Source: Flavobacteriaceae bacterium UBA1682 (GTDB taxonomy: Bacteria; Bacteroidota; Bacteroidia; Flavobacteriales; Flavobacteriaceae). Taken from it: DNA of 64,000 nt. The notes beneath the pieces are model-generated. The model had not been told where the DNA came from, made no database searches, and was given only the letters and a program-made list of their open reading frames with translations. Positions within the stretch are counted from its first letter, which is position 1. Every line of letters starts with the position of its first letter. This document shows positions 27,504-35,964 of the stretch, in pieces. The position numbers were made by a program, and so were the translations under genes. Location of the stretch: assembly GCA_002320285.1 (NCBI GenBank), contig DCKE01000016.1:43797-107796 (forward strand). Direction: 5' to 3'.

Positions 27504-28895
27504 ATGAAATTCGATATTATTGTATTAGGAAGTGGTCCTGGAGGTTATGTAACTGCCATCAGAGCATCACAATTAGGCTTTAAAGTAGCTGTTGTAGAAA
27601 AAGAGAACTTAGGTGGGATTTGCCTTAACTGGGGATGTATTCCAACTAAAGCGCTTTTAAAATCTGCACAAGTTTTTGATTATTTAAAACATGCTTCTGA
27701 CTATGGTATCAACATAGATGGATCTTTTGATAAAGATTTCTCTGCTGTGATTGCCCGTTCAAGAGGCGTTGCTGACGGTATGAGCAAAGGTGTTCAATTT
27801 TTGATGAAAAAAAACAAAATTGAAGTTATCAATGGTTTTGGTAAGGTAAAAGCAGGTAAAAAAGTTGATGTAACCGACCAAGATGGAAAGGTAACGGAAC
27901 TTTCAGCAGACCATATTATCATTGCTACTGGTGCTCGTTCTAGAGAATTGCCTAATCTTCCTCAAGATGGTAAAAAAGTAATCGGATACCGTCAAGCGAT
28001 GACGCTTGCGGAACAACCTAAGAAAATGATTGTTGTAGGTTCAGGTGCCATCGGTGTTGAATTTGCACATTTTTATAACGCTATGGGAACGGAAGTAACT
28101 ATAGTGGAATTTCTACCAAACATTGTTCCTGTTGAAGATATCGACGTTTCCAAACAATTTGAGCGCTCGTTGAAAAAAGCGGGAATTAAAATCATGACTA
28201 ATGCTTCTGTTGAAAAAGTGGACATCACGGGAACAGGAGTTAAAGCAACGGTTAAAACAGCTAAAGGAGAAGAAATCCTTGAAGCAGACATCGTTTTATC
28301 TGCTGTGGGTATCAAATCTAATATCGAGAACATCGGATTGGAAGAAGTGGGTATCGCAACGGATAGAGATAAAATTTTAGTTAACGATTTTTACGAAACC
28401 AACATCCCGGGTTATTACGCTATCGGAGATGTAGTTCCTGGTCAAGCTTTAGCTCACGTTGCTTCTGCTGAAGGAATCCTTTGTGTTGAAAAAATCGCTG
28501 GTCACCATGTAGAGCCGTTGGACTATGGAAATATTCCTGGTTGTACATATGCTACTCCAGAAATCGCTTCTGTTGGTATGACAGAGCAAAAAGCAAAAGA
28601 TGCCGGTTATGAAATCAAAGTGGGTAAATTCCCTTTCTCGGCTTCTGGAAAAGCGAAAGCTTCTGGAACTCCAGACGGTTTTGTAAAAGTAATTTTCGAT
28701 GCTAAATACGGAGAATGGTTAGGATGCCACATGATCGGTGCTGGTGTTACGGATATGATTGCAGAAGCAGTTATCGCTCGTAAACTGGAAACAACTGGTT
28801 ATGAAGTATTAAAAGCGGTTCACCCTCACCCTACGATGAGTGAAGCGGTTATGGAAGCTGTTGCTGATGCTTATGGCGAAGTGATTCACTTGTAA
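27504..28895 (+). CDS. lpdA: Dihydrolipoyl dehydrogenase
   Basis: The FAD-containing E3 subunit shared by 2-oxoacid dehydrogenase complexes and the glycine cleavage system; it re-oxidises dihydrolipoyl groups with NAD+. The 463-residue protein has the FAD motif GSGPGGYV, redox-active cysteines Cys40 and Cys45 in GGICLNWGCIPTK, the NAD motif VVGSGAIGVEF and the C-terminal active site HPHPTMSE with its His-Glu pair. It is a single gene with its own terminator. Confidence 0.96.
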   Translation: MKFDIIVLGSGPGGYVTAIRASQLGFKVAVVEKENLGGICLNWGCIPTKALLKSAQVFDYLKHASDYGINIDGSFDKDFSAVIARSRGVADGMSKGVQFLMKKNKIEVINGFGKVKAGKKVDVTDQDGKVTELSADHIIIATGARSRELPNLPQDGKKVIGYRQAMTLAEQPKKMIVVGSGAIGVEFAHFYNAMGTEVTIVEFLPNIVPVEDIDVSKQFERSLKKAGIKIMTNASVEKVDITGTGVKATVKTAKGEEILEADIVLSAVGIKSNIENIGLEEVGIATDRDKILVNDFYETNIPGYYAIGDVVPGQALAHVASAEGILCVEKIAGHHVEPLDYGNIPGCTYATPEIASVGMTEQKAKDAGYEIKVGKFPFSASGKAKASGTPDGFVKVIFDAKYGEWLGCHMIGAGVTDMIAEAVIARKLETTGYEVLKAVHPHPTMSEAVMEAVADAYGEVIHL

Positions 28896-28914
28896 TCTTT
28901 CTTATATAAATATA

Positions 28915-28951
28915 GAAGAGCTGTTTCATTTATTTGAAACAGCTCTTTTTG
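28915..28951 (+). terminator. Intrinsic terminator after lpd
   Basis: 12-bp perfect stem AGAGCTGTTTCA/TGAAACAGCTCT with a six-base loop and T-run. Confidence 0.93.
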
Positions 28952-29075
28952 TTTATAAAATTCCGGATTTATGGAATCATCTATCCGCAATACAAGTTCT
29001 AATTCTCCTAAATACGAATTCATTCAGGAATCAGGATTTGCTTTCGAATCGGCAAATGGCAAGCAACGCATCGAC

Positions 29076-29642
29076 TTATTTACTCAACCAATTCGCTAAT
29101 ATTTGCTTGCCCATCGGGGTCAAAATACTTTCTGGATGAAACTGCACAGCACGCACATCATAATCCTTGTGTCTAAGAGCCATGATGATACCTTGCCCGT
29201 CCACAGCAGTCACTTCTAAGCAATCCGGTAAGGAATTGACATCTACCGCCCACGAATGGTACCGACCTACTTCAAATTGACTGGGAAGTGATTTAAACAA
29301 CACTTCGTCGGGTACTGTAACCGTGATCGGCATAGCAATACCGTGAAACGGTTTTTCCAGGTTGACCAAGCTACCCCCAAAAACCTCAGCTATGGCCTGT
29401 TGTCCCAAACACACGCCCAAAATACTTTTTGTCGTGGCATATTTTGCAATTACTTGTTTTAACAAACCCGCTTCCGATGGAATACCCGGACCCGGTGAAA
29501 GAACTATTTTATCGAAATACTCCAAGTCTTCGATCGCAAATTCATCATTTCTATATACCACTACTTGTTCTTCTAAATCTTGAAGATAATGCACCAGATT
29601 AAACGTAAAACTATCGTAATTGTCAATGACTACTATTTTCAT
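29076..29642 (-). CDS. Anthranilate / aminodeoxychorismate synthase glutamine amidotransferase subunit
   Basis: A 188-residue class I glutamine amidotransferase that supplies ammonia to a component I enzyme. It starts MKIVVIDNYDSFTFNLVHYL, with LSPGPGIP, the nucleophile GVCLGQQA and the His-Glu pair in VQFHPESILT. PabA and TrpG cannot be told apart by sequence; no trp genes are adjacent and a PabB is encoded at 8394-9692, so it may serve one or both pathways. Confidence 0.88.
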   Translation of the reverse strand: MKIVVIDNYDSFTFNLVHYLQDLEEQVVVYRNDEFAIEDLEYFDKIVLSPGPGIPSEAGLLKQVIAKYATTKSILGVCLGQQAIAEVFGGSLVNLEKPFHGIAMPITVTVPDEVLFKSLPSQFEVGRYHSWAVDVNSLPDCLEVTAVDGQGIIMALRHKDYDVRAVQFHPESILTPMGKQILANWLSK

Positions 29643-30063
29643 TATTATTTTTTGTATAGATTCTACAGAGAAGCCTTCATTAAATAAAAGTCCTTAAAAA
29701 TCAAACTCGATCTCGAACTTAAACATGAGCTCAAAGATACTGTTTTTCCAAAGTATCGTTCCCACATCATTTTTTAAATATTTCTGATTGTTTAGAGTTT
29801 TTATTACAACTGTCTATTTAAAATGACATACTGTATCGTATTCTCGTAATAGCACTGAGCCTTCCTCGTGTTTAATAAAGCTCCTCTTTCCTTTTAAAAA
29901 AACCGATTTTTCACAAAGATTTTATAGGCGTAATTTGGTTTATTTTCCTTAAAATAGTTTTTGCTAGCTTTTCCCTCTTCAAAAACAAAATCAGTAAAAG
30001 CACACCTACTGATCCCCTTGCCAGTTCTTTTTAACTGCAAAAATTAGCTAAAAAAATATTAAT
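29643..30063. other. Gene-free stretch
   Basis: About 420 AT-rich bases. No reading frame, repeat or RNA gene stands out. Confidence 0.55.
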
Positions 30064-30108
30064 GTTTTGCAAAACTATATTGTGCACAATCTAATTTATA
30101 TACCTTTG
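30064..30108 (+). promoter_or_regulatory. Promoter and double palindrome of the OhrR-Ohr hybrid gene
   Basis: Two perfect 12-bp palindromes, GTTTTGCAAAAC (30064-30075) and ATTGTGCACAAT (30079-30090), with centres 15 bp apart. The second contains the TTG (30080-30082) that is followed 18 bp later by a perfect -7 element TACCTTTG (30101-30108). The layout fits repression by a MarR/OhrR-type dimer. Confidence 0.65.
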
Positions 30109-30130
30109 TTCTATAATTATATAAACCAAA

Positions 30131-30505
30131 ATGGTCGATCAACTAAATCTCAAAAATCAGGTGTGCTTTCCGGTCTACACCTTGGCGAAAGAGATCATCA
30201 ATCATTATCGCCCTTTATTAGATGAGCCTGACCTCAACTATTCGCAATATTTGGTATTGATGGTACTTTGGGAAAACGAAGAGCAAACGGTAGGTCAGAT
30301 CGGAGAAACTAGCGTAAAAGCCACGGTAAGCATCGGTCAATTAGGAGACGGCGGATTCGGTCTTGCTGCGGAATTACATGCAAATACCCGAGGAGTAACG
30401 CTAGAGGAAGCGCAATCATTTATAGAACAAGCACATAAAGTATGTCCTTATTCCAATGCCACGCGTGGAAACATGGAAGTTAAACTCAGCGTTTCCAATC
30501 AATAA
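30131..30505 (+). pseudogene. In-frame hybrid of OhrR (MarR-family) N-terminus and Ohr C-terminus
   Basis: A 124-residue frame made of two unrelated halves. Residues 1-59 match the start of OhrR-type organic-peroxide sensors: LNLKNQVCFPVYTLAKEI with the sensing cysteine Cys12, then YSQYLVLMVLWE. From about residue 60 (TSVKATVSIG) to the end it matches the C-terminal half of Ohr peroxidases, including GGFGLAAEL and VCPYSNATRGN with the resolving cysteine Cys105. Lost are the OhrR recognition helix and wing and the Ohr catalytic YAAC cysteine. The simplest origin is a deletion of several hundred bases between adjacent ohrR and ohr genes. Neither parental activity should remain; a new function is possible but unproved. 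Confidence 0.8.
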
Positions 30506-30676
30506 ATAGAAGATAGATACATACTAGGAGTAAACATCCTAGTTTCTTGGGCACCGCTTTCTATCCTATGAATGGAAATGTTAGCACGGGAAACTGCTGC
30601 TAGAAAAACATTCGCTAAATAGGGAATTCTTGCATTGATATCCCTGTTACTAATACTAATTTTAAAATAAAACAAA

Positions 30677-31309
30677 ATGTCGTTAATAGAAAATTTAAAC
30701 TGGAGACATGCGGTAAAAGCGTATGATCCAACAAAAAAAGTAAGTCAAGAAAACATTGATAAAATTGTTGAAGCAGCTCGTTTAGCTCCTACTTCTTCAG
30801 GGCTACAGCCCTTCAAGGTGATAGTTGTCAAAGACCGTGCTATCAAAGAGCAACTCGCTGAAGGAGCTTTAAACCCAGAGTGTATGAGAGATGCTTCTCA
30901 TGTAATCATTTTCGCTGCTTGGGACAGGTATACCGCAGAAAGAATCGACAAGGTCTATGACTTCACCACCGATGAGCGCGGCTTGCCACGAGGTCGTTTT
31001 GGCAGCTATACCGACAAGTTAAAAAGCATCTATCTAGAGCAACCGGCTGAGCTCAATTTTGCCCATACAGCCAGACAAACCTACATAGCCTTGGGACTAG
31101 CCTTAGCTCAGGCAGCTGAATTAAAAATTGACACCACACCGGTAGAGGGTTTTAACAACGAGCTGGTAGACGAAATACTCGATCTTAAAAAGCATGGATT
31201 AAAAAGTGTTTCTCTGATGTATATCGGATATGCCGACGCTAAAAATGACTGGATCAAGCATATGAAAAAAGTGAGAACTCCGAAAGAAGAGTTTGTGCTA
31301 GAATTCTAA
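30677..31309 (+). CDS. NAD(P)H-dependent nitroreductase family oxidoreductase
   Basis: A 210-residue FMN flavoprotein of the NfsB/FRase I-like branch. It starts NLNWRHAVKAYDPTKKVS with the FMN-phosphate-binding RHAVK segment, then APTSSGLQPFKVIVV, and LGLALAQAAELKIDTTPVEGF, which is typical of the group. Natural substrates may be quinones or flavins. It lies 171 bp after the OhrR-Ohr hybrid; if peroxide-regulated in the past it may once have been part of that unit (inference). Confidence 0.9.
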   Translation: MSLIENLNWRHAVKAYDPTKKVSQENIDKIVEAARLAPTSSGLQPFKVIVVKDRAIKEQLAEGALNPECMRDASHVIIFAAWDRYTAERIDKVYDFTTDERGLPRGRFGSYTDKLKSIYLEQPAELNFAHTARQTYIALGLALAQAAELKIDTTPVEGFNNELVDEILDLKKHGLKSVSLMYIGYADAKNDWIKHMKKVRTPKEEFVLEF

Positions 31310-31311
31310 TA

Positions 31312-31343
31312 AACAAAAAAGCCACTCAATGAGTGGCTTTTTC
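31312..31343. terminator. Bidirectional terminator between nitroreductase and tRNA-Arg
   Basis: AAAAAGCCACT/AGTGGCTTTTT stem with A- and T-runs on both flanks. It serves both convergent transcripts. Confidence 0.88.
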
Positions 31344-31348
31344 TTAAG

Positions 31349-31422
31349 TGATCCAACCAGGATTCGAACCTGGGACCTACTGCTTAGAAGGCAGTTGCTC
31401 TATCCAGCTGAGCTATTGGACC
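31349..31422 (-). tRNA. tRNA-Arg (anticodon UCU)
   Basis: 74 bases fold into a full cloverleaf on the minus strand: 7-bp acceptor stem GGTCCAA with TTGGATC (one G-U pair), D arm GCTC...GAGC, anticodon arm ACTGC-CTTCTAA-GCAGT, and T arm CCAGG-TTCGAAT-CCTGG, discriminator A. The CCA end is not encoded. It reads AGA/AGG codons. Confidence 0.97.
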
Positions 31423-31731
31423 TCACTTAGGATATGTTGTTATTGCCTTTTAATACAATCTGAATTCTTATTTCAAAGCTGTTTTCACAAGGAAAATCGA
31501 CTAAAAAGTTCGAAATTTCAACGGTGCAAAGGTATTTCCTTTTATTCTACTACGCAATTATTTTAATGGTTTTTTTTAAAAAGAAAATATTACATTAATA
31601 CACTTGTCTTTTTAACTTTTTACAGCAGAAACTGCCGCCATACTAAGCAGTAGTATGAAATATGTTACAGATTCATCAGTAGATTACAACACCAATTAGG
31701 TCAAACATAAAAAAAAACTCTCCTATGCTAA
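31423..31731. other. Gene-free stretch
   Basis: About 310 AT-rich bases between tRNA-Arg and the AraC gene. Nothing recognisable. Confidence 0.5.
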
Positions 31732-32556
31732 CTAACTGTTTTGTTCTCTATACGTAAGAGGGCTCAAAGCGGTATGTTTTCGAAAGTATCTGCAAAAAGT
31801 GGTGGCATCTGCAAAGTGCAATTGATGAGCAATTTCATAAACCGGCAAACCGCTAACCATTAAATACGATTTTGCTTTAATGATTACCATTTCCGAGATG
31901 ACTTTTGAAGCAGAAATCCCTGTGCGCAGACGGATTAATGTGGTTAAGTATTTAGGTGTCAGTTTTAATAAATCGGCATAAAACTGTACCGATCGCTCTG
32001 TCATATAATATTGATACACCAAGTTGTAAAACTGAAACACAGCGATATCTTTTCGCGATGAGGGATACAACAACGCTTCTTGCTGTTGGTAAAAAACATT
32101 GATCTGACCAATTAGTGAAAACAACAAATACTTGATGATTTGAGGATGAAATTTAGAATAAGAATTATCAAAATTGGTTTTTAACAAGTCAAAATAAGTC
32201 TGGTAACTAAGCCGTTTATCATCGCTCAACGAAATTATCGGCTGGGAAAACAGGGTTTTTAAAAAATTGTAGTCCGACGGCAACACCAATTCCGATATAT
32301 CATTAAAATCAAATAACAAACAACAAAAGGAACTGTCGCTTTCCAAATTCTTTACCTCCACTATACTTTGAGGTAAAACCGTTAGCAAATCGCCTGCCTT
32401 TAGCGTGGTTTTCTGTAAATTTACCTGAAGCTGTACCGAACCTTTAACACATAATGAAATCAAGATTCCCTTGTTATTGTAATTTGCCTCATAAAATACA
32501 TCGGGCAATATATCAGCTGTATACATAACCAAGATACGATCTCCTATCGTTTTCAT
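31732..32556 (-). CDS. AraC-family transcriptional regulator
   Basis: A 274-residue protein with an N-terminal cupin-like sensing domain (about 1-150, containing KAGDLLTVLPQSIVEV) and a C-terminal double helix-turn-helix (about 180-272). The second unit reads EIAHQLHFADATTFCRYFRKHTALSPLTYR, the classical AraC signature. It is divergent from the GNAT gene, so that gene is the first candidate target. Ligand unknown. Confidence 0.88.
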   Translation of the reverse strand: MKTIGDRILVMYTADILPDVFYEANYNNKGILISLCVKGSVQLQVNLQKTTLKAGDLLTVLPQSIVEVKNLESDSSFCCLLFDFNDISELVLPSDYNFLKTLFSQPIISLSDDKRLSYQTYFDLLKTNFDNSYSKFHPQIIKYLLFSLIGQINVFYQQQEALLYPSSRKDIAVFQFYNLVYQYYMTERSVQFYADLLKLTPKYLTTLIRLRTGISASKVISEMVIIKAKSYLMVSGLPVYEIAHQLHFADATTFCRYFRKHTALSPLTYREQNS

Positions 32557-32706
32557 AACTACATTTTTTTATCGCGAATGTGATAACTTTTAGTTGATTC
32601 CGATATAAAGATATACAAAAACAACCTTTTGCACATTTTTATCAAATTATAATCTATCGCAAATCGACAAAGCCTTCGCAATTTTGCAACAGTAAAAACA
32701 AAAACT

Positions 32707-33618
32707 ATGGAGACTCATATAGTAACAGTAAACGGAACGGAATATACCTTATACAAAAATTATCAAGATCACGAAAAATTGCGCTTGAAGTTTAATGCAA
32801 TGACAAGAAATTTTTGGGGTTTTGATTTTGAAAATTATTATCAATCTACTTTCTGGGACGATACCTGTTGTATATATACGCTTTTTTCAGATGGAGAAAT
32901 CGTAGCACACACTACCCTTACATTGTTTAAAACCCAATTGCATTCCAAAGAAATGCTGTTGGCACAGCTGGGCACAGTGATGACCGCTGAAAAACATCAA
33001 AGAAAGGGATTGGCGCGTTTTTTAATGGAATACATTCAAGGGGAATTTAAGGATCAATTAGACGGAATGTTTTTATTTGCGAACGATACGGTAACGGAAT
33101 TTTATCCAAAATTTGGATTTGTTCCTGTAGACGAGTATCAAGCGAGCCTTAACGGTGTTTTTACCAATAGGGGGCAAATTGTACAACACCTGGATCTGGA
33201 TCGTCCTTCAGACTTGAAACTCTTTGAAAACTACGTCGAGCAATCCATCCCTACTGCTGCGCTAAACACCTACAATAAAGGTTTGGCATTTTTCTATACC
33301 TATGCCTATCCAGAATTTGGCTATAAACAAACTATATACTTTTTGGAACAATTAAAAACCATAGCCGTGGCAGAGATTGAAGAAAATACTTTAACTATAG
33401 TACAGCTCTATCAATTGGAAAGTTGCCCTATGGAAGACGTGATCAGTGCTTTGGCTTACACTCCTGTAACAAACGTACGTTTTGGCTTTACCCCCTTGGG
33501 ATTAAACACCCCTTTTGAGCGTTATAAAGATGAAGACCTCACTTTGTTTGTATCCGAAAATCTCGCAGCAGTATTTAAACAACAACAGCTGATGATTCCG
33601 TTGCTGTCTCATACCTAA
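32707..33618 (+). CDS. GNAT-family N-acetyltransferase with C-terminal extension
   Basis: A 303-residue protein. The acetyl-CoA-binding core lies at about 60-140, with LAQLGTVMTAEKHQRKGLARFLMEY in place of the canonical V-x-P-xx-RGxG motif (here QRKGLA), followed by FYPKFGFVPVDEYQ. The extra 150 C-terminal residues have no recognised domain. Divergent from the AraC regulator across 150 bp; the acceptor is unknown. Confidence 0.82.
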   Translation: METHIVTVNGTEYTLYKNYQDHEKLRLKFNAMTRNFWGFDFENYYQSTFWDDTCCIYTLFSDGEIVAHTTLTLFKTQLHSKEMLLAQLGTVMTAEKHQRKGLARFLMEYIQGEFKDQLDGMFLFANDTVTEFYPKFGFVPVDEYQASLNGVFTNRGQIVQHLDLDRPSDLKLFENYVEQSIPTAALNTYNKGLAFFYTYAYPEFGYKQTIYFLEQLKTIAVAEIEENTLTIVQLYQLESCPMEDVISALAYTPVTNVRFGFTPLGLNTPFERYKDEDLTLFVSENLAAVFKQQQLMIPLLSHT

Positions 33619-33674
33619 AAACAGCTAAATCTATACTTAGCTAATCCCTATTACAAATTCATACTTTTATCAAA

Positions 33675-33712
33675 AAACCGCCTGCATCAAGATTTTTTGA
33701 TTCGCAGGTGGT
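33675..33712 (+). terminator. Imperfect hairpin after the GNAT gene
   Basis: ACCGCCTGC...ATCAA pairs with TTGAT...GCAGG(T)GGT around a T-rich loop, with two small bulges. No long T-run follows, so it is a weak terminator candidate. Confidence 0.45.
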
Positions 33713-33900
33713 TATACTCTTTACTAAATCTGGTATTTTAGATACAGCAGACAAAAATAAATATGATTTTTCTTTTGTTGTTTGTCATGCATTTTCTCCT
33801 ATTTCACCCTAATTACTTGATAAAATAAACACGCAGCTGCGCTACATTTTCCATTTGTTTTCTATACTTTAGCAATTCATTAACATTTAAACTCAAAGAA

Positions 33901-35328
33901 ATGGAACTGCTAATAGAAAAGATTTACAATGTTGTTTGGAGTGATGTTTTGGTGTTTCTATGTTTATTAACGGGTGTTTACTTCAGTATTCGCTTTAAAA
34001 TGCCCCAGATCACTTACCTCAGGCAAATGGTTTTATTGCTTTTTAAAAATAGTGCTTCCGACAAGGGAATCACGTCTTTTCAAGCCTTTTCACTGGCCAT
34101 TTCGGGCAGAGTCGGCACAGGAAATATAGCGGGCGTAGCTACAGCTATAGCCATGGGCGGTCCGGGGGCGGTGTTTTGGATGTGGGCGATTGCTTTTTTA
34201 GGCAGTGCCTCGGCCATCGTTGAAGCTACTTTAGGACAAATGTATAAGGTGGAAAAAGACGGACAATATCGAGGAGGACCTGCCTTTTATATTTTGCGCG
34301 GACTCAACAACAAAGCTTTTGCTTGGGCTTTTGCCATAGTAACCATCATCAGTACGGGCTTTTTACTGCCAAGCGTACAGAGCAACAGCATCTCGGTTGC
34401 GGTAAAATCCGCTTTTGACATCCCCTTGTATTATACGGGAATCGGATTGGCGGTACTTTTGGGAATCATTATCATCGGTGGAGTAAAGAGAATCAGTCGC
34501 GTAGCAGAATACGTGGTACCCTTTATGGCTGGATCTTATATATTGATGTCGCTGATTATTATAGCCATTAATATCCATCAAGTTCCGGCGGTATTCTCAC
34601 TGATTTTTAGCTCGGCATTTAGCCTGGACGCCACTTTTGGAGGTATCGTAGGTTTGGCCATTTCATGGGGAGTAAAACGCGGTATCTACAGCAACGAAGC
34701 CGGGCAAGGAACCGCTCCGCATGCAGCAGCAGCAGCAGAGGTTTCTCATCCCGTAAAACAAGGACTTGTTCAAGGATTTTCCGTTTATGTAGATACCTTA
34801 TTCGTTTGTACAGCTACTGCTTTAATGATTTTATTCACCGGACAGTATAACGTGGTGAATCCCAAAGGAGGATTTATCGTTGAAAATCTACCCCAGGTCG
34901 AAATGGGACCCGAATTCACCCAATTTGCCGTTTCACAGCATTTCCCCCTACTCGGTAGCGGATTTGTTGCCATTGCCCTAACTTTCTTTGCCTTTACAAC
35001 CATAATGGCATATTACTATATAGCCGAAAGCAACATCAGCTTTGTCATGCGCAACAACAAAAGCAAACTATTGATCTGGAGCTTGCGCATCATTATATTG
35101 TTCTCCACCTTTATCGGGTGTATGACCACGGCAAAAACCGCCTGGGTACTGGGAGATATCGGTGTAGGTTTAATGGCTTGGCTCAACCTCATCGCTATTT
35201 TGCTATTGCACAAAAAAGTGGTGGTGCTCTTTAAAGATTATAACGAACAACTCAAAGCAGGCAAAGATCCGGTGTTTGACAACAGTAAATACAACTTTCC
35301 CAATATGCAATTTTGGAATAAAAAATAG
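33901..35328 (+). CDS. Alanine/glycine:cation symporter (AGCS family)
   Basis: A 475-residue inner-membrane sodium-coupled amino-acid transporter with about ten hydrophobic helices. The family signatures are ISGRVGTGNIAGVATAIAMGGPGAVFWMW (in two pieces across residues about 65-95) and GVKRGIYSNEAGQGTAPHAAAA. Length is standard. No neighbour shares its function. Confidence 0.93.
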   Translation: MELLIEKIYNVVWSDVLVFLCLLTGVYFSIRFKMPQITYLRQMVLLLFKNSASDKGITSFQAFSLAISGRVGTGNIAGVATAIAMGGPGAVFWMWAIAFLGSASAIVEATLGQMYKVEKDGQYRGGPAFYILRGLNNKAFAWAFAIVTIISTGFLLPSVQSNSISVAVKSAFDIPLYYTGIGLAVLLGIIIIGGVKRISRVAEYVVPFMAGSYILMSLIIIAINIHQVPAVFSLIFSSAFSLDATFGGIVGLAISWGVKRGIYSNEAGQGTAPHAAAAAEVSHPVKQGLVQGFSVYVDTLFVCTATALMILFTGQYNVVNPKGGFIVENLPQVEMGPEFTQFAVSQHFPLLGSGFVAIALTFFAFTTIMAYYYIAESNISFVMRNNKSKLLIWSLRIIILFSTFIGCMTTAKTAWVLGDIGVGLMAWLNLIAILLLHKKVVVLFKDYNEQLKAGKDPVFDNSKYNFPNMQFWNKK

Positions 35329-35484
35329 ATTTTATCTATTCGAAAATAATACCACACTTCTCATTTAAAAGAAGCTAGATAACAGTCGTGATTCCTAGAG
35401 CATATAAGCAATAAATAACTTGAATTGGCTGTGTATTTTGCTAAAACCTATTAACATCACAGCCTTAAGAATAGTCAAAACATG

Positions 35485-35627
35485 AATGAAAAACAATTCA
35501 TTAATAACTAAAACCAAGCTTAATGAATGACATATCATTCGTGTTAAAATTTTTTTAAAACCGGAAAAAATATATAAATTTGAATGACAAAAGAATCATT
35601 AACTATAAAATATTAAGTAATGAATGA
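35485..35627 (+). promoter_or_regulatory. hipBA control region with repeated AATGA/TCATT elements
   Basis: Repeated AATGA motifs in both orientations: AATGAA(35485-35490)...TTCATT(35497-35502); GAATGA-N4-TCATTC (35525-35540), a clean 16-bp inverted repeat; TGAATGA(35581)...TCATT(35596-35600); and AATGAATGA over the hipB start (35619-35627). A perfect -7 element TAAATTTG lies at 35575-35582. The pattern suits repression by the HipB dimer. Confidence 0.6.
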
Positions 35628-35964
35628 TTTATCATACCAAGTAAACTATAGTGATGCAGCACTTTTAAGAAAGATCGGTACTTTCATTAAAACGAGACGA
35701 ATCAGTCAAAATCTCACTCAAGACCAGCTTGCCGAACAAGCCGCTATGAGTAGATCCACGTTAAGCCTAGCAGAACGCGGAGAGAACATCACCGTATTCA
35801 ATCTCATAAAAATACTACGTACACTCGACGCGCTTTATGTACTGGAACACTTCACGGCGGTTCCAAAAATCAGTCCCATCACACTGGCAAAAGAAGCAGA
35901 AAGAGAACGCTTAAGAGCATCTAAAAAAACGAATCAAAGCGATAACGACCCCGTATTATGGTAA
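35620..35964 (+). CDS. hipB: HipB-like XRE-family antitoxin and repressor
   Basis: A 114-residue protein with an XRE helix-turn-helix (about 14-72: IGTFIKTRRISQNLTQDQLAEQAAMSRSTLSLAERGE in two helices and turn) and a charged C-terminal tail (AKEAERERLRASKK). It overlaps hipA by 7 bp, the usual antitoxin-first layout. It is expected to bind the repeats over its own start and to neutralise HipA. Confidence 0.88.
   Translation: MNDLSYQVNYSDAALLRKIGTFIKTRRISQNLTQDQLAEQAAMSRSTLSLAERGENITVFNLIKILRTLDALYVLEHFTAVPKISPITLAKEAERERLRASKKTNQSDNDPVLW

Noticed and set aside
28971..29099. Small plus-strand frame (42 codons) starting MESSIRNTSSN
   Set aside because: It overlaps the 3' end of the opposite-strand amidotransferase, has no recognised family and follows the lpd terminator closely.
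31348..31566. Plus-strand frame over tRNA-Arg
   Set aside because: It is the antisense of the tRNA gene and trailing non-coding DNA.
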